Positions 17,321-25,949 of a DNA stretch of 64,000 nucleotides are shown piece after piece. The translations under genes were made by a program, and so were the position numbers. The stretch is from Kaistella solincola (lineage in GTDB: Bacteria; Bacteroidota; Bacteroidia; Flavobacteriales; Weeksellaceae), in the NCBI RefSeq assembly GCF_000812875.1, contig NZ_JSYK01000002.1, positions 372,001 to 436,000 of the forward strand, read 5' to 3'. The notes below the pieces were generated by a model. That model saw only the letters and a list, made by a program, of their open reading frames with translations, was not told the origin of the DNA and searched no databases. Numbering within the stretch: position 1 is the stretch's first letter; every line of letters starts with the position of its first letter.

Positions 17321-17776
17321 ATGTTCAAAAAATTCAGCTGGGGTCACGGCATTGTCGTGGCATTAGCATCATTCATAGCGTTCATCTTATTTATGATTCT
17401 TATTTTTCCGGAAGGACAGCAAAATTCAGAGTTGGTTTCCGACGATTATTATCAGGATGAATTAAGTTATCAGACCGTCATCGATTCTAAAAAAAATGCC
17501 GATTTACTGGCAGAAAAACCAAGTTTTCAGCAATCGCCTGCGGGAATTAAAATTTTGTTTCCTGAAACGCTTACACCGGAAAACGGTAAAGTAAATTTTG
17601 AATTATACCGCACGGATGATTCCAACCTCGACGTGAAAAAAGAACTTTCCCTGGACGCAGCTCACGCCATTTTAATTCCTGCAAAAGTAATTTCGAAAGG
17701 TTCCTACACTTTAAAAATCAAATGGCAGCAGGATAAAAAACCGTATCAGGTAGATTACGACGTGTTATGGAACTAG
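17321..17776 (+). CDS. ccoH: FixH/CcoH family protein
   Basis: A 151-residue protein with one N-terminal helix (GIVVALASFIAFILFMILIF) and a periplasmic beta domain with DDYYQDELSYQ near residue 43, typical of FixH/CcoH, which helps assemble cbb3 oxidase and its copper ATPase. Its end overlaps the next gene by 10 bases, so the two are translated together. Confidence 0.9.
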   Translation: MFKKFSWGHGIVVALASFIAFILFMILIFPEGQQNSELVSDDYYQDELSYQTVIDSKKNADLLAEKPSFQQSPAGIKILFPETLTPENGKVNFELYRTDDSNLDVKKELSLDAAHAILIPAKVISKGSYTLKIKWQQDKKPYQVDYDVLWN

Positions 17777-18510
17777 CGCTAATACTTTCGGCATTGGGGC
17801 TGGGCTTCGCCTCGGGTTTTCACTGCATTGGTATGTGTGGCCCGATTGCGTTGTCGATGGGATTGACCAAAAAACAGTCTACCAATTTCTACCTTCAAAA
17901 TCTTACGTATCAATTTGGCAGAATTACCACCTATTCTATTTTAGGTGGAGTTTTGGGAATAATCGGTGAAGGATTTGAAATGGTTGGCTTCCAGCAGTAT
18001 CTCACCATCGCAGTCGGAATCCTTTTGATTGTGATGGCGGTTTTTTCATTTGGTGGAAAAGATTTTGCCTCTAAATTGCCCTTTTTATCAGCATTTTTAT
18101 TTAAGGTGAAAATGAAGCTCTCTAAGCTGCTTCAAAAAGCAGATTACCGCTCACGCTACGCCACAGGTTTGCTGAACGGACTTTTACCCTGCGGAATGGT
18201 TTACATGGCGCTCACCGCAAGTTTAGCTGCCGGCGGAATTTTACAGAGCGCAAGTTTTATGGCCCTTTTCGGCCTTGGTACTTTGCCTTTTATGTTTTTG
18301 GTCGTTTTAGTCGGTAATTTAATGACATCCGCGTTGCGCCTGAAAATCTTAAAAATTATACCGGTGATGATGATTATTTTGGGGGGTTTGTTCATTCTTC
18401 GTGGCATGGAACTAGGCATTCCGTACGTTTCGCCACAAAAAGCTTCGATGCAGGTCATCCACAACAATTCTATTGAACATCAGCACGGCAACCACGAAAG
18501 TTGTCATTAA
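17767..18510 (+). CDS. SafE/TauE-like membrane protein of the cbb3 locus
   Basis: A 247-residue protein with about six helices in the UreH/DsbD-like TauE-SafE group. The first helix carries H19-C20-I-G-M-C24-G-P, and the fourth has GLLNGLLPCGMVYMAL, so paired cysteines face each other in two repeats as in DsbD/CcdA-type transporters. The C-terminal tail is rich in His and ends HGNHESCH, a likely soft-metal ligand. Homologues follow ccoH in many Bacteroidota and are thought to help copper or haem supply; that role is inferred. Confidence 0.85.
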   Translation: MELALILSALGLGFASGFHCIGMCGPIALSMGLTKKQSTNFYLQNLTYQFGRITTYSILGGVLGIIGEGFEMVGFQQYLTIAVGILLIVMAVFSFGGKDFASKLPFLSAFLFKVKMKLSKLLQKADYRSRYATGLLNGLLPCGMVYMALTASLAAGGILQSASFMALFGLGTLPFMFLVVLVGNLMTSALRLKILKIIPVMMIILGGLFILRGMELGIPYVSPQKASMQVIHNNSIEHQHGNHESCH

Positions 18511-18582
18511 ACTTCTGAATTTTAACCTGTTCCGTATTTTGGTATCTATTTTGAAGCTCAACGAAATAGATATAAAATCAAG

Positions 18583-19365
18583 ATGATGAAAAAAATAGGG
18601 CTTTGGATTACTGCAGTTGGTCTAATCGCGCTTCAATCCTGCTCCGTTAACACAGAAACTACGTATTACAAAGATTCGGCATCTAGCATGGAGTCGAATA
18701 TTCTTATGGATAAAGGCATGCTCTCAATGATGAATATGATGAGCGGCGAGCAGTCCAAACCTGCAGCTTTATCAAAGCTTTCCACAGACTGGAAAAGCCT
18801 TTACGATATACAAAAAGACAACCTTTTAACGCTGAATAAAGATTCCACCAAAGTTTTGCAGAAGATGTTTGTAAAACTTAACAAAGACAAAGGCGAAATC
18901 TACGGTGTTTCATTAAAATACGATAAACTTTTGCCACAGGAGGTGACATCGCTTTTAAGCCAAAGTAAAGAACTGAAAAGACTACCGCTCCAAAATATCG
19001 CAAAATGGAATGGCAACACATTAACCATTGACACCGATAAATTTAATTCTACTTCCTTTTTAGATGCTATTGAAGACAGCGCTGAAAAGAAAGAAATTAA
19101 AAATCCGAAAACAAAAAGCGATTCTATTGAAGCTTACGGCAGACAAATGGCGCAAAGCGTAATGGGGATGATGAAAATGTTTCCGGTAAATTTTTCCAGC
19201 ACAATCAAATTTCAGAAACCGATAAAATCAATAGTTGGGAAGCACGATTTCGTTAAACAAATCGATAAGAAAACCATTCAGATCAACGTCCGCAGCGACG
19301 ATTTGCTGGATGATGGCAAAAAACTCACCAACAAAGACAAAAAAATAATCGTCACAACAGAATAA
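18583..19365 (+). CDS. Met-rich lipoprotein, unknown
   Basis: No family recognised. The 260-residue product has a signal peptide with lipobox (LIALQSC, C20 by the first ATG). Two Met-rich stretches stand out: GMLSMMNMMSG near residue 45 and MAQSVMGMMKMF near residue 188. The rest is charged, with TYYKDSASSM at the start of the mature part. It is 72 bases after the SafE-like gene on the same strand and ends at a strong terminator, so it may close the cbb3 locus. A second ATG follows directly (18586) and may be the real start. Confidence 0.75.
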   Translation: MMKKIGLWITAVGLIALQSCSVNTETTYYKDSASSMESNILMDKGMLSMMNMMSGEQSKPAALSKLSTDWKSLYDIQKDNLLTLNKDSTKVLQKMFVKLNKDKGEIYGVSLKYDKLLPQEVTSLLSQSKELKRLPLQNIAKWNGNTLTIDTDKFNSTSFLDAIEDSAEKKEIKNPKTKSDSIEAYGRQMAQSVMGMMKMFPVNFSSTIKFQKPIKSIVGKHDFVKQIDKKTIQINVRSDDLLDDGKKLTNKDKKIIVTTE

Positions 19366-19366
19366 A

Positions 19367-19395
19367 AAAAACCGCCTTATTAGGCGGTTTTTTTG
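19367..19395. terminator. Bidirectional terminator
   Basis: AAAACCGCC/GGCGGTTTT stem with loop TTATTA, A-run on one side and T-run on the other, between the convergent lipoprotein gene and serS. Confidence 0.85.
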
Positions 19396-19407
19396 ATTTT
19401 ATAAATT

Positions 19408-20676
19408 TTAGCTGATAAGGTCGAACCGCGCATATTCCGCGATTTTTGCTGGAATTTTTATTCCGCCGTCAACCTGATTATTTTCCAGAATTGCTGCCAT
19501 AATTCTCGGCAATGCCAATGCAGAACCATTTAATGTGTGTACCAACTGCGTTTTTCCGTCGCTTTTAAACCTGCATTTCAGGCGGTTTGCCTGAAAGTTT
19601 TCGAAATTCGAAACCGAAGAAACTTCAAGCCATTTTTCCTGAGCTGCGCTCCAAACTTCAAAATCGTAAGTCATCGCTGAAGTGAAGCCCATATCGCCGC
19701 CACACAGTCTTAAAATACGGTACGGAAGCTCTAAATCTTCCAAAAGCGACTGCACATGTTTCACCATTTCTCCCAGGGCTGCATAGGAATTTTCCGGTTT
19801 TTCCAAACGTACGATTTCTACTTTTTCAAACTGATGAAGACGATTCAAACCACGGACGTGCGCGCCATAACTTCCGGCTTCACGGCGGTAACATTGTGAA
19901 AATGCCGTGTTTTTTACCGGTAAATCTTTTTCCTCCAGAATTACATCGCGGTATATATTGGTCACCGGAACTTCCGCGGTCGGAATCAAATACAAATTAT
20001 CTTCAGCCGCAAAGTACATCTGGCCTTCTTTATCAGGCAATTGTCCGGTTCCATAAGCGGATGCTTCATTCACCACATGTGGCGGATTTACTTCCATATA
20101 ACCGGCGTCCACGTTTTTATCTAAAAAATACTGGACCAAAGCTCTTTGCAAGCGTGCACCTTTACCCAAATAAACAGGAAAACCGGCACCCGCTATTTTT
20201 ACACCGAGTTCAAAATCTATTAAATTATATTTTTTTGCCAACTCCCAGTGCGGAATGGCGCCTTCGCCCAAACCTTCAACTTCGTGAGATTGGTAAATAG
20301 TTTCGTTGTCATCCGCAGAAGTTCCGGCTTTCACCTTTTCATACGGGATATTCGGAATTAAATATAAAATTTCCAGCAGCTGATTTTCTACATCTTTCAG
20401 TTTTTGCTGTAATTCCTGCGAATTTTCTTTGTATGCCGCGGTTTTAGATTTCGCGTTTTCAGCTTCCTCTTTTTTACCTTCTTTCATCAAAATCCCGATT
20501 TCTTTCGAAATTTTTTTCATTTCCGCTAAATTTTGGTCAAGTTCAAACTGAATTTTTTTCCGCTGATCATCCGCAGCAATTGCTTCATCTACCAATTCAG
20601 TTTGTTTGAAATTTCGTTTTTGCAAACCGGCAAGAACGCGGTCTTTATTTTCGCGTAAAAAATTTACTTGTAACAT
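19408..20676 (-). CDS. serS: Seryl-tRNA synthetase
   Basis: Charges tRNA-Ser with serine. 422 residues: an N-terminal coiled-coil arm (about 30-105, rich in Lys/Glu/Gln) that grips the long variable arm of tRNA-Ser, then a class II catalytic core with NPPHVVNEASAYGTGQLP, TAEVPVTNIYRD, FSQCYRREAGSYG (motif 2) and LNGSALALPRIMAAILEN (motif 3). Normal length. A minus-strand -7 box lies at 20734-20727. Confidence 0.97.
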   Translation of the reverse strand: MLQVNFLRENKDRVLAGLQKRNFKQTELVDEAIAADDQRKKIQFELDQNLAEMKKISKEIGILMKEGKKEEAENAKSKTAAYKENSQELQQKLKDVENQLLEILYLIPNIPYEKVKAGTSADDNETIYQSHEVEGLGEGAIPHWELAKKYNLIDFELGVKIAGAGFPVYLGKGARLQRALVQYFLDKNVDAGYMEVNPPHVVNEASAYGTGQLPDKEGQMYFAAEDNLYLIPTAEVPVTNIYRDVILEEKDLPVKNTAFSQCYRREAGSYGAHVRGLNRLHQFEKVEIVRLEKPENSYAALGEMVKHVQSLLEDLELPYRILRLCGGDMGFTSAMTYDFEVWSAAQEKWLEVSSVSNFENFQANRLKCRFKSDGKTQLVHTLNGSALALPRIMAAILENNQVDGGIKIPAKIAEYARFDLIS

Positions 20677-20726
20677 AAGCTAAAAAAAATTGAGTTCTAA
20701 AACGGAAAAAAACCGTCAGTTAGCGG

Positions 20727-20734
20727 CAAATTTA
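20727..20734 (-). promoter_or_regulatory. Predicted -7 element of serS promoter
   Basis: TAAATTTG on the minus strand matches TAnnTTTG, just after the stop of the upstream lipoprotein gene. Predicted leader of about 47 bases. Confidence 0.4.
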
Positions 20735-20738
20735 CGGA

Positions 20739-21236
20739 TTATTTGGAGATTTTTACCACATTCAGCGCCTGATCGGTTTTGGTAAATTTCAGCACGTTGT
20801 TATACCAGATTTTTGAAACCTGAAAAATTTCCTGCCGCGATTCATATTGAATTTTCAGGGTGTCGTTGGTAACGAATCTCGTGGAATCATTGATTTTTTT
20901 CGTGAGTTCCAGCGCCAGCTTCGATTCATAAATTTGAAATGCTGCAGTTGAATCGATGGTGATGCGTTTTGCATCAGCAACATATTCCAGGTAAGTTACC
21001 GTGTCTGCGTCTTTCTTCAATGAAACAATAACCGGCGCGGTGTCGGTAACGCCGTAAACATCGTTTATTTTGATTTCGGTATAGGAACCGGGAATTTTCG
21101 AATTCAGCATGTCCTGTCCCGACGAATCAATATAAAGCTGAATAATCTGATCAATTCGCCGGATATTTTCGTCCTCGTTTCGGCACGATAATACAGCAAA
21201 ACCGCCGGTCATCAGAATAAAAAAAAGATTTTTCAT
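20739..21236 (-). CDS. Lipoprotein, unknown
   Basis: No family recognised. A 165-residue product with signal peptide MKNLFFILMTGGFAVLSC (lipobox cysteine at 18) and a mature part of alternating hydrophobic/charged residues (YTEIKINDVYGVTDTAPVIV), suggesting a small beta-rich periplasmic or surface protein. It lies 15 bases after the flippase gene on the same strand, but nothing in it points to glycan synthesis. Confidence 0.72.
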   Translation of the reverse strand: MKNLFFILMTGGFAVLSCRNEDENIRRIDQIIQLYIDSSGQDMLNSKIPGSYTEIKINDVYGVTDTAPVIVSLKKDADTVTYLEYVADAKRITIDSTAAFQIYESKLALELTKKINDSTRFVTNDTLKIQYESRQEIFQVSKIWYNNVLKFTKTDQALNVVKISK

Positions 21237-21251
21237 TACTACAAAGATAAT

Positions 21252-22502
21252 TTATTTTAAATCCTTCCAGTAAAGATAAAAGCTAAAAATAAGCAGAAAT
21301 CCGCCGATCAGCATGCTTAAAGTTAAGCTTACAGCCATTCCCATCACGCCAAATTTTCCAACCAGAAAGAATGAAAAGATCAGCAGCAAAAGCAGCGTAA
21401 AAAAGGAAATTAAAGTATTGGTTTTCATTAAACCAACCGCCGACAAAAGGTTTCCGTACAAATTCCGGAAAAGTAAATTCAGACAAAAGCCTGTAAGCAA
21501 AATGAAAAAAACAGGCGAATTAGCAACATATTTTTCATTAAAAAATAAATTTAAAATTTCTTGTCGAAAAATATATCCAACCAATAAAATTCCCGCACTA
21601 AGCGGAATAAAAATTTTATAATAATTGGTGATATAATTTTGTAGAAAACTTTTATTCTTAAAGTTTTTTGCAAGAAGCGGAAAATCACTCTGCATAAAAG
21701 CGAGCGCTAAAAATGTAATGTTTGCCGGAATTAAAATCGCAACTTTATAACTCGCGACTGAAACAGCATTCATCAGAAAACTTAAAAGCAAAACATCAGC
21801 GGAAAAAAGCGTATCCGAAAGCAGCGCCGTGCCCGCAGAAAACAGGCCGTATTTGCTCATTTCCTTATTTTTAAATTTTGCCGAAGGCAATTTTAGCGAA
21901 ACAAAATTTTCACGCCGAAAATAAAAAAGTGCCACAAATGGCGTAAGAGCTATGGCAAAAAGATAACCGCGAATTCCAAAAAAATAGGTAAAAAGCAGCA
22001 AAAAAATCAGTCCGGCGATATTTACGGTATTTGTAAGTTGTGCAAAGCGCATATTATTTCCGAAAATCCGCGCTTCCGACTGCAGATGATTTAGAAAATA
22101 AAACCCAATAAACCGAATGGAGAAAAACAGAAAAAACACCAAAATATCGCCGTATTTTTCAATGTAAATAAAAGCAACACCAAGAAAAATTACGCTCAGG
22201 AAAAGCTGCCGGTAAAAACCTTCTTTCAGTAAAAACGTCGAAAGCTGCTTTTTATCGAAGTCATTTTCCTGCAAAGCGCCGTAACGGAGAAGACTTTGCT
22301 GGCTGCCAAAACCGCTGAAAGGTAAAAAAATAGCGAAAACCGAAGCCACAATGCTGATCATTCCGAATACGTTTTCGGGTAATAATTTGATGATCAAAAG
22401 CGAGCCGGCAAAAGCGCAAATTTTTGTAACCAAAAGCGATAAAAAAACGTGCTGTCCTTTATTTTTAAAAAAATCGCTGATAAAGAGTTGCAGACTTTCC
22501 AC
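21252..22502 (-). CDS. Polysaccharide flippase (Wzx-like, MOP superfamily)
   Basis: Integral membrane protein of 416 residues with about twelve helices, in the oligosaccharide-flippase group that moves lipid-linked glycan units to the periplasmic face. The first helix region SLLVTKICAFAGSLLIIKLL and the GSQQSLLRYG motif are typical. The start is GTG at 22502, directly after the TAA of the asparagine-synthase-like gene, so translation is probably coupled. It belongs with the two upstream genes to a surface-glycan group. Confidence 0.85.
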   Translation of the reverse strand: MESLQLFISDFFKNKGQHVFLSLLVTKICAFAGSLLIIKLLPENVFGMISIVASVFAIFLPFSGFGSQQSLLRYGALQENDFDKKQLSTFLLKEGFYRQLFLSVIFLGVAFIYIEKYGDILVFFLFFSIRFIGFYFLNHLQSEARIFGNNMRFAQLTNTVNIAGLIFLLLFTYFFGIRGYLFAIALTPFVALFYFRRENFVSLKLPSAKFKNKEMSKYGLFSAGTALLSDTLFSADVLLLSFLMNAVSVASYKVAILIPANITFLALAFMQSDFPLLAKNFKNKSFLQNYITNYYKIFIPLSAGILLVGYIFRQEILNLFFNEKYVANSPVFFILLTGFCLNLLFRNLYGNLLSAVGLMKTNTLISFFTLLLLLIFSFFLVGKFGVMGMAVSLTLSMLIGGFLLIFSFYLYWKDLK

Positions 22503-24149
22503 TTAAAAAAAGAGTTTGAAAATGGCCAGAATATTTACAGCTTGTGATTTTGACAAAAAATCGCGCTGCGCGAAAAGTTCGGTAACATCCTTTTCCAGCT
22601 CCGAAAAACCGCTTAAACGGTGAATATTACTTTGAAAATATTCCGCATAATAACGCTGAATTTCCGGCTGCGAATCATAATAAAACTGATACGGATACAT
22701 GCTGGATTTTGCTGGTGTCTTGAGCACTTTTTCATTTAAAATTTTAAAGCCGCGCTTTACAAAACGGTCGCCAAATTTCGTTTTCCAACGCGCATCGGGT
22801 TTTAGCAAAGTTCTCTCCCAGCGGTACTTTGCGGCTTCGGGACAATATTTATTCAGCCATTCGAGATAGAAATTCTGATTATATTTCCATTTTTCCGGCA
22901 GCGAAATAGCAGTTTCCAGAAAATCTTTGGTCATAAACGGCGAAGTTTGATAGGCTTTTTGTTGGAAAACGTGCGCGCCAAAAATTGTTCGGTTAAAAGC
23001 TATGTTGCGGATCAAAAAAAGTTCTTCAGTTTCATAATTTTTCAGCGTTTCATGAAGCGAATTTTTGATTTTTGGCAGAAATTTTCGGTTTACCACCAAT
23101 TTAAAATCCGAAGGTTTTTTGCGGAACGGAGCGGAATTAAAACCGCCCACGATACCATCTCCAATTTGGCCGCTGTGAAAAAGACCAAAATCGCCAAATT
23201 TTAAATTTTTTACCGCATGCTGCACATGAATGGAGCCCGTGTACAGCACCATCCCCTCGGACAGTGCCACCATCTCATCAATCGTCTTTAAAAAATCACC
23301 GCCATCCAGCGGGATAAATTCGTAATTTATTTGTTGCTCTTTTGCTATTTTTTCCGAAATCGTATGATCGAAATACCTGGACTGTGAAAAGCACAGCGCG
23401 ATGTCCGGTTTCTGGTGATTTTTCATCGCATAAAACATCGCGATTCGGCTGTCCAGTCCGCCGCTTAAAAGACACAGGTGATTTTTACCAAGCTCGCAGT
23501 CTTTTTCATATTCCAAGCGAACGGATTCTGAGAAAACCTCGTGAATCCTTTCCAGCGCTTGTTCTTTGCTGCCGCTGAAAGTCGGAATTTTGGCTAAACT
23601 GAAATATTCGCGTTCGAGCAGTGAAGTTTCGGAAATATCGATGTCCAGAAAACGACCGTCCAAAAGTTTTTTTACCTGCTTTACGGGTGTTTTTTCTTCA
23701 GGTAAACTGGTGAAACACACCAGCTGATAAAGCGACTCTACATCGGGTTCAACTTTAAAATCTGCATTTTTTAATGATACTGTCAGCCGTTTTAAATCGG
23801 TATCGATGAAAGTGGAATTATTAAAAACCGAATAAAAAACGCGTTGCGTGGATGTGATGTTGGTAAAAACCAAAAGTCTTTTACGCTGTTTGTCGAAAAG
23901 AAAACCACGGAATTCGCCTTCAAAAAGTGAAAAAAAATGCCCGTTTTGCCTGGAATAAATTTTTCTGATTAAAGCTTCAAAATCTTTGGCCGCAAATTGC
24001 TGAAGAAGTTTTTGTCTATTCAGCAAAACACCTTCAAACATAAAATCAAAATTATCGGATTTAAGGTAAAAGTCATCGTATTCATCAGCTAAAAAAGAGC
24101 TGATTTCGATGTTTTGCGGAGTTATAGAAATGGAAAAACCTTTCGCCAT
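22503..24149 (-). CDS. Asparagine-synthase-related protein without N-terminal Cys
   Basis: A 548-residue protein with a degenerate class II amidotransferase-like N-terminal domain (about 1-200) and an asparagine-synthetase ATP-pyrophosphatase domain with the P-loop LLSGGLDSR near residue 230. True AsnB enzymes have Cys2 as glutaminase nucleophile; here the start is M-A-K-G, so glutamine hydrolysis by this residue is not possible. It lies between a GT4 glycosyltransferase and a flippase, so it may amidate or otherwise modify a surface glycan or its lipid carrier. A role in asparagine supply is less likely. Confidence 0.82.
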   Translation of the reverse strand: MAKGFSISITPQNIEISSFLADEYDDFYLKSDNFDFMFEGVLLNRQKLLQQFAAKDFEALIRKIYSRQNGHFFSLFEGEFRGFLFDKQRKRLLVFTNITSTQRVFYSVFNNSTFIDTDLKRLTVSLKNADFKVEPDVESLYQLVCFTSLPEEKTPVKQVKKLLDGRFLDIDISETSLLEREYFSLAKIPTFSGSKEQALERIHEVFSESVRLEYEKDCELGKNHLCLLSGGLDSRIAMFYAMKNHQKPDIALCFSQSRYFDHTISEKIAKEQQINYEFIPLDGGDFLKTIDEMVALSEGMVLYTGSIHVQHAVKNLKFGDFGLFHSGQIGDGIVGGFNSAPFRKKPSDFKLVVNRKFLPKIKNSLHETLKNYETEELFLIRNIAFNRTIFGAHVFQQKAYQTSPFMTKDFLETAISLPEKWKYNQNFYLEWLNKYCPEAAKYRWERTLLKPDARWKTKFGDRFVKRGFKILNEKVLKTPAKSSMYPYQFYYDSQPEIQRYYAEYFQSNIHRLSGFSELEKDVTELFAQRDFLSKSQAVNILAIFKLFF

Positions 24150-24196
24150 GAAACTTTTTGAAAGTTAAATTTAATGCAATTTTTTTTGTTTCAGCG

Positions 24197-25318
24197 TCAG
24201 TGCAGAATTTTCCGGTAAACTTCATCGAATTTGCGCGAAATGGTTTCCATCGAGAAACAATGTTCGATGTATTGGTGTAAAATTTCCGGTTTATCAAAGT
24301 CAATTTTCGTCAGTAAAACGGTTTTCATGGCGTCGTACAGTTCATCTTCCGAATTTCTAATCAGAATTCCATTTCTTCCATTTACAATTTCTTTAATTCC
24401 GCCGACATTAGTAGCTATTACAGGCGTTCCGGAAGATAAAGATTCCAAAAGTACGCACGGGAAATTTTCGTAATCGCTGAAAAGTACAAAGCAACTGCTT
24501 TCGCGCATTTTCTCCGCAACTTCTTCAATTTTTAAAGTAGAAAAAGTTTTTACAAAGTCTCCGGCTTTATGCCTTGAAATAATTCTGTTTAAATTTTCCA
24601 CCTCTCCGTCACCACCGATGTGCATTTCAAAATTGGTAAATTCTTTGCGAAGCCTTAACGCTGCAGCCAGAATTTTTTCCGGGTTTTTCAGCTGGATTAA
24701 ATTGGAAATATGAAGAAAGATAAATTTTTGCGGCTGATGTCTTTTCGGTGGAAACACATTCATATTTACCACGTTTTCCACCACATGGAAGCAACCCGTA
24801 AATCCCAAAATTTTCATATCATTCTGCAAACTTTTGCTTACCGGCAAGATTGCTGAGGCATTTTTTGCAATTTGGTGTGCCAGAAAAACTTTTAATTTCG
24901 ACCTTTTAGCACGGTTAATTTCTAAAAATCCGGACCAGTGTTCGCTAACAACGAAAGGAATATGATGTTTCCGTTTAAGATAAACGGCAAAAAGCACGGA
25001 ATTAAAAAGGATATTGGCATGCACCAGATCCGGTTTTTGCATTTGGGAAAAACCTCTTTGGTAAGCTTTCATGCGCCGGAAAAAATTCCGGGCTGGATTG
25101 ATGGATTTTTTGTAATAAACAATCAGCGTACGGATGCCGTTAATCTCCTGATCATCAACAATATAAAGTTCTTTTTGCGCTGGGTCGCCAATGGCGTGCA
25201 AAACTTCCACGTCATGCCGAAGCGCAACTGCTTCCGCATGTCTTTGCACAAAATTTCCATTTGTAGGTTCCAGTTTATTGGGAAACCAGGACGAAATAAA
25301 TAGAATTTTATAGCGCAT
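24197..25318 (-). CDS. Glycosyltransferase, GT4 family
   Basis: A 373-residue GT-B glycosyltransferase. The C-terminal nucleotide-sugar domain has the retaining-enzyme pattern FSDYENFPCVLLESLSSGTP followed by VIATNVGGIKEIV, where the Glu residues hold the donor; FLHISNLIQLKNPE marks the domain border. The N-terminal acceptor domain starts MRYKILFISSWFPNKLEPTNG. It should add a hexose to a lipid-linked surface glycan in the cytoplasm. The downstream gene starts 47 bases after the stop on the same strand. Confidence 0.9.
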   Translation of the reverse strand: MRYKILFISSWFPNKLEPTNGNFVQRHAEAVALRHDVEVLHAIGDPAQKELYIVDDQEINGIRTLIVYYKKSINPARNFFRRMKAYQRGFSQMQKPDLVHANILFNSVLFAVYLKRKHHIPFVVSEHWSGFLEINRAKRSKLKVFLAHQIAKNASAILPVSKSLQNDMKILGFTGCFHVVENVVNMNVFPPKRHQPQKFIFLHISNLIQLKNPEKILAAALRLRKEFTNFEMHIGGDGEVENLNRIISRHKAGDFVKTFSTLKIEEVAEKMRESSCFVLFSDYENFPCVLLESLSSGTPVIATNVGGIKEIVNGRNGILIRNSEDELYDAMKTVLLTKIDFDKPEILHQYIEHCFSMETISRKFDEVYRKILH

Positions 25319-25362
25319 AGCACAACTTCTAATGTAAATTTAAGCAATTAATTGCACAAAAA

Positions 25363-25394
25363 AAACCCTTGGACAACTTTATGTCAAAGGGTTT
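25363..25394 (-). terminator. Terminator of the mlaD/Fe-S operon
   Basis: AAACCCTT/AAGGGTTT outer stem, one mismatch, inner GACA/TGTC stem, loop ACTTTA, and a long T-run in the minus direction. Confidence 0.8.
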
Positions 25395-25415
25395 CAGCTT
25401 TATTTTTTTATATGT

Positions 25416-25907
25416 TTAATCTACATAAATTCCGGCCCAACTTCTTTTCAGCGGCAAAAGAAAATCGCTTAAAAATGCCACATAGGTATTTTTGGAAAAA
25501 TCGAAAACCTGAATGTCCTGAGAAATTGTACCGGTTTTTAAACCTGTTCTAAAATCCTGGAGTTTCAGGGTCTTAATTTCACCATTCTCCACAAAACTTG
25601 CTTTCATTCGGTCGAATAAGCCGAGGTTAAATTCCGCATCGATTTCGCGCATTACACCGCCCAATTCGTCGATAGAACAGCCGGAAGCAGCTTCTTTTTC
25701 TTCATCTACAGAAACAACGATAAATTGATTTTTTTCAATTTTAAATGACGCGGCCAAAGGTTTTCCGTGCGCCGCCCATGTTGCAAGAAAATCAAAAAGT
25801 TTTTCTGTAATTAGTTTGCTTTCTTTTGCGGTCAGCTGTCGTGACGCAGGATAAATTATAATTCGGTAATCGTTGGTTTCAACGATATTAGATTCTTCTA
25901 TTTTCAT
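25416..25907 (-). CDS. Conserved protein of unknown function
   Basis: A 163-residue soluble protein. I recall Flavobacteriia homologues carrying the label 'ABC transporter ATPase', but no Walker A or B motif or ABC signature is present, so that label is not supported. It has an N-terminal region SNIVETNDYRIIIYPASRQL and a Cys/Asp-rich middle (EKEAASGCSIDELGGVMRE). It is the last gene before the operon terminator, 42 bases after the CCG-domain protein, so it may be linked to the Fe-S pair. Confidence 0.75.
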   Translation of the reverse strand: MKIEESNIVETNDYRIIIYPASRQLTAKESKLITEKLFDFLATWAAHGKPLAASFKIEKNQFIVVSVDEEKEAASGCSIDELGGVMREIDAEFNLGLFDRMKASFVENGEIKTLKLQDFRTGLKTGTISQDIQVFDFSKNTYVAFLSDFLLPLKRSWAGIYVD

Positions 25908-25949
25908 TTCTTTTGATTTAAAAAATTAGCCGTTATAACGCCCGATTTT

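Noticed and set aside
21283-21621. Frames within the flippase gene that could suggest a broken gene
   Set aside because: The flippase frame is open from GTG 22502 to 21252 with continuous membrane helices.
24085-24303. Minus-strand frame bridging the GT4 and asparagine-synthase-like genes
   Set aside because: Shadow frame: both neighbours are full length in their own frames, so there is no frameshift.
25416-25907. ABC transporter ATPase label for this gene
   Set aside because: No Walker A, Walker B or ABC signature is present in the 163 residues.
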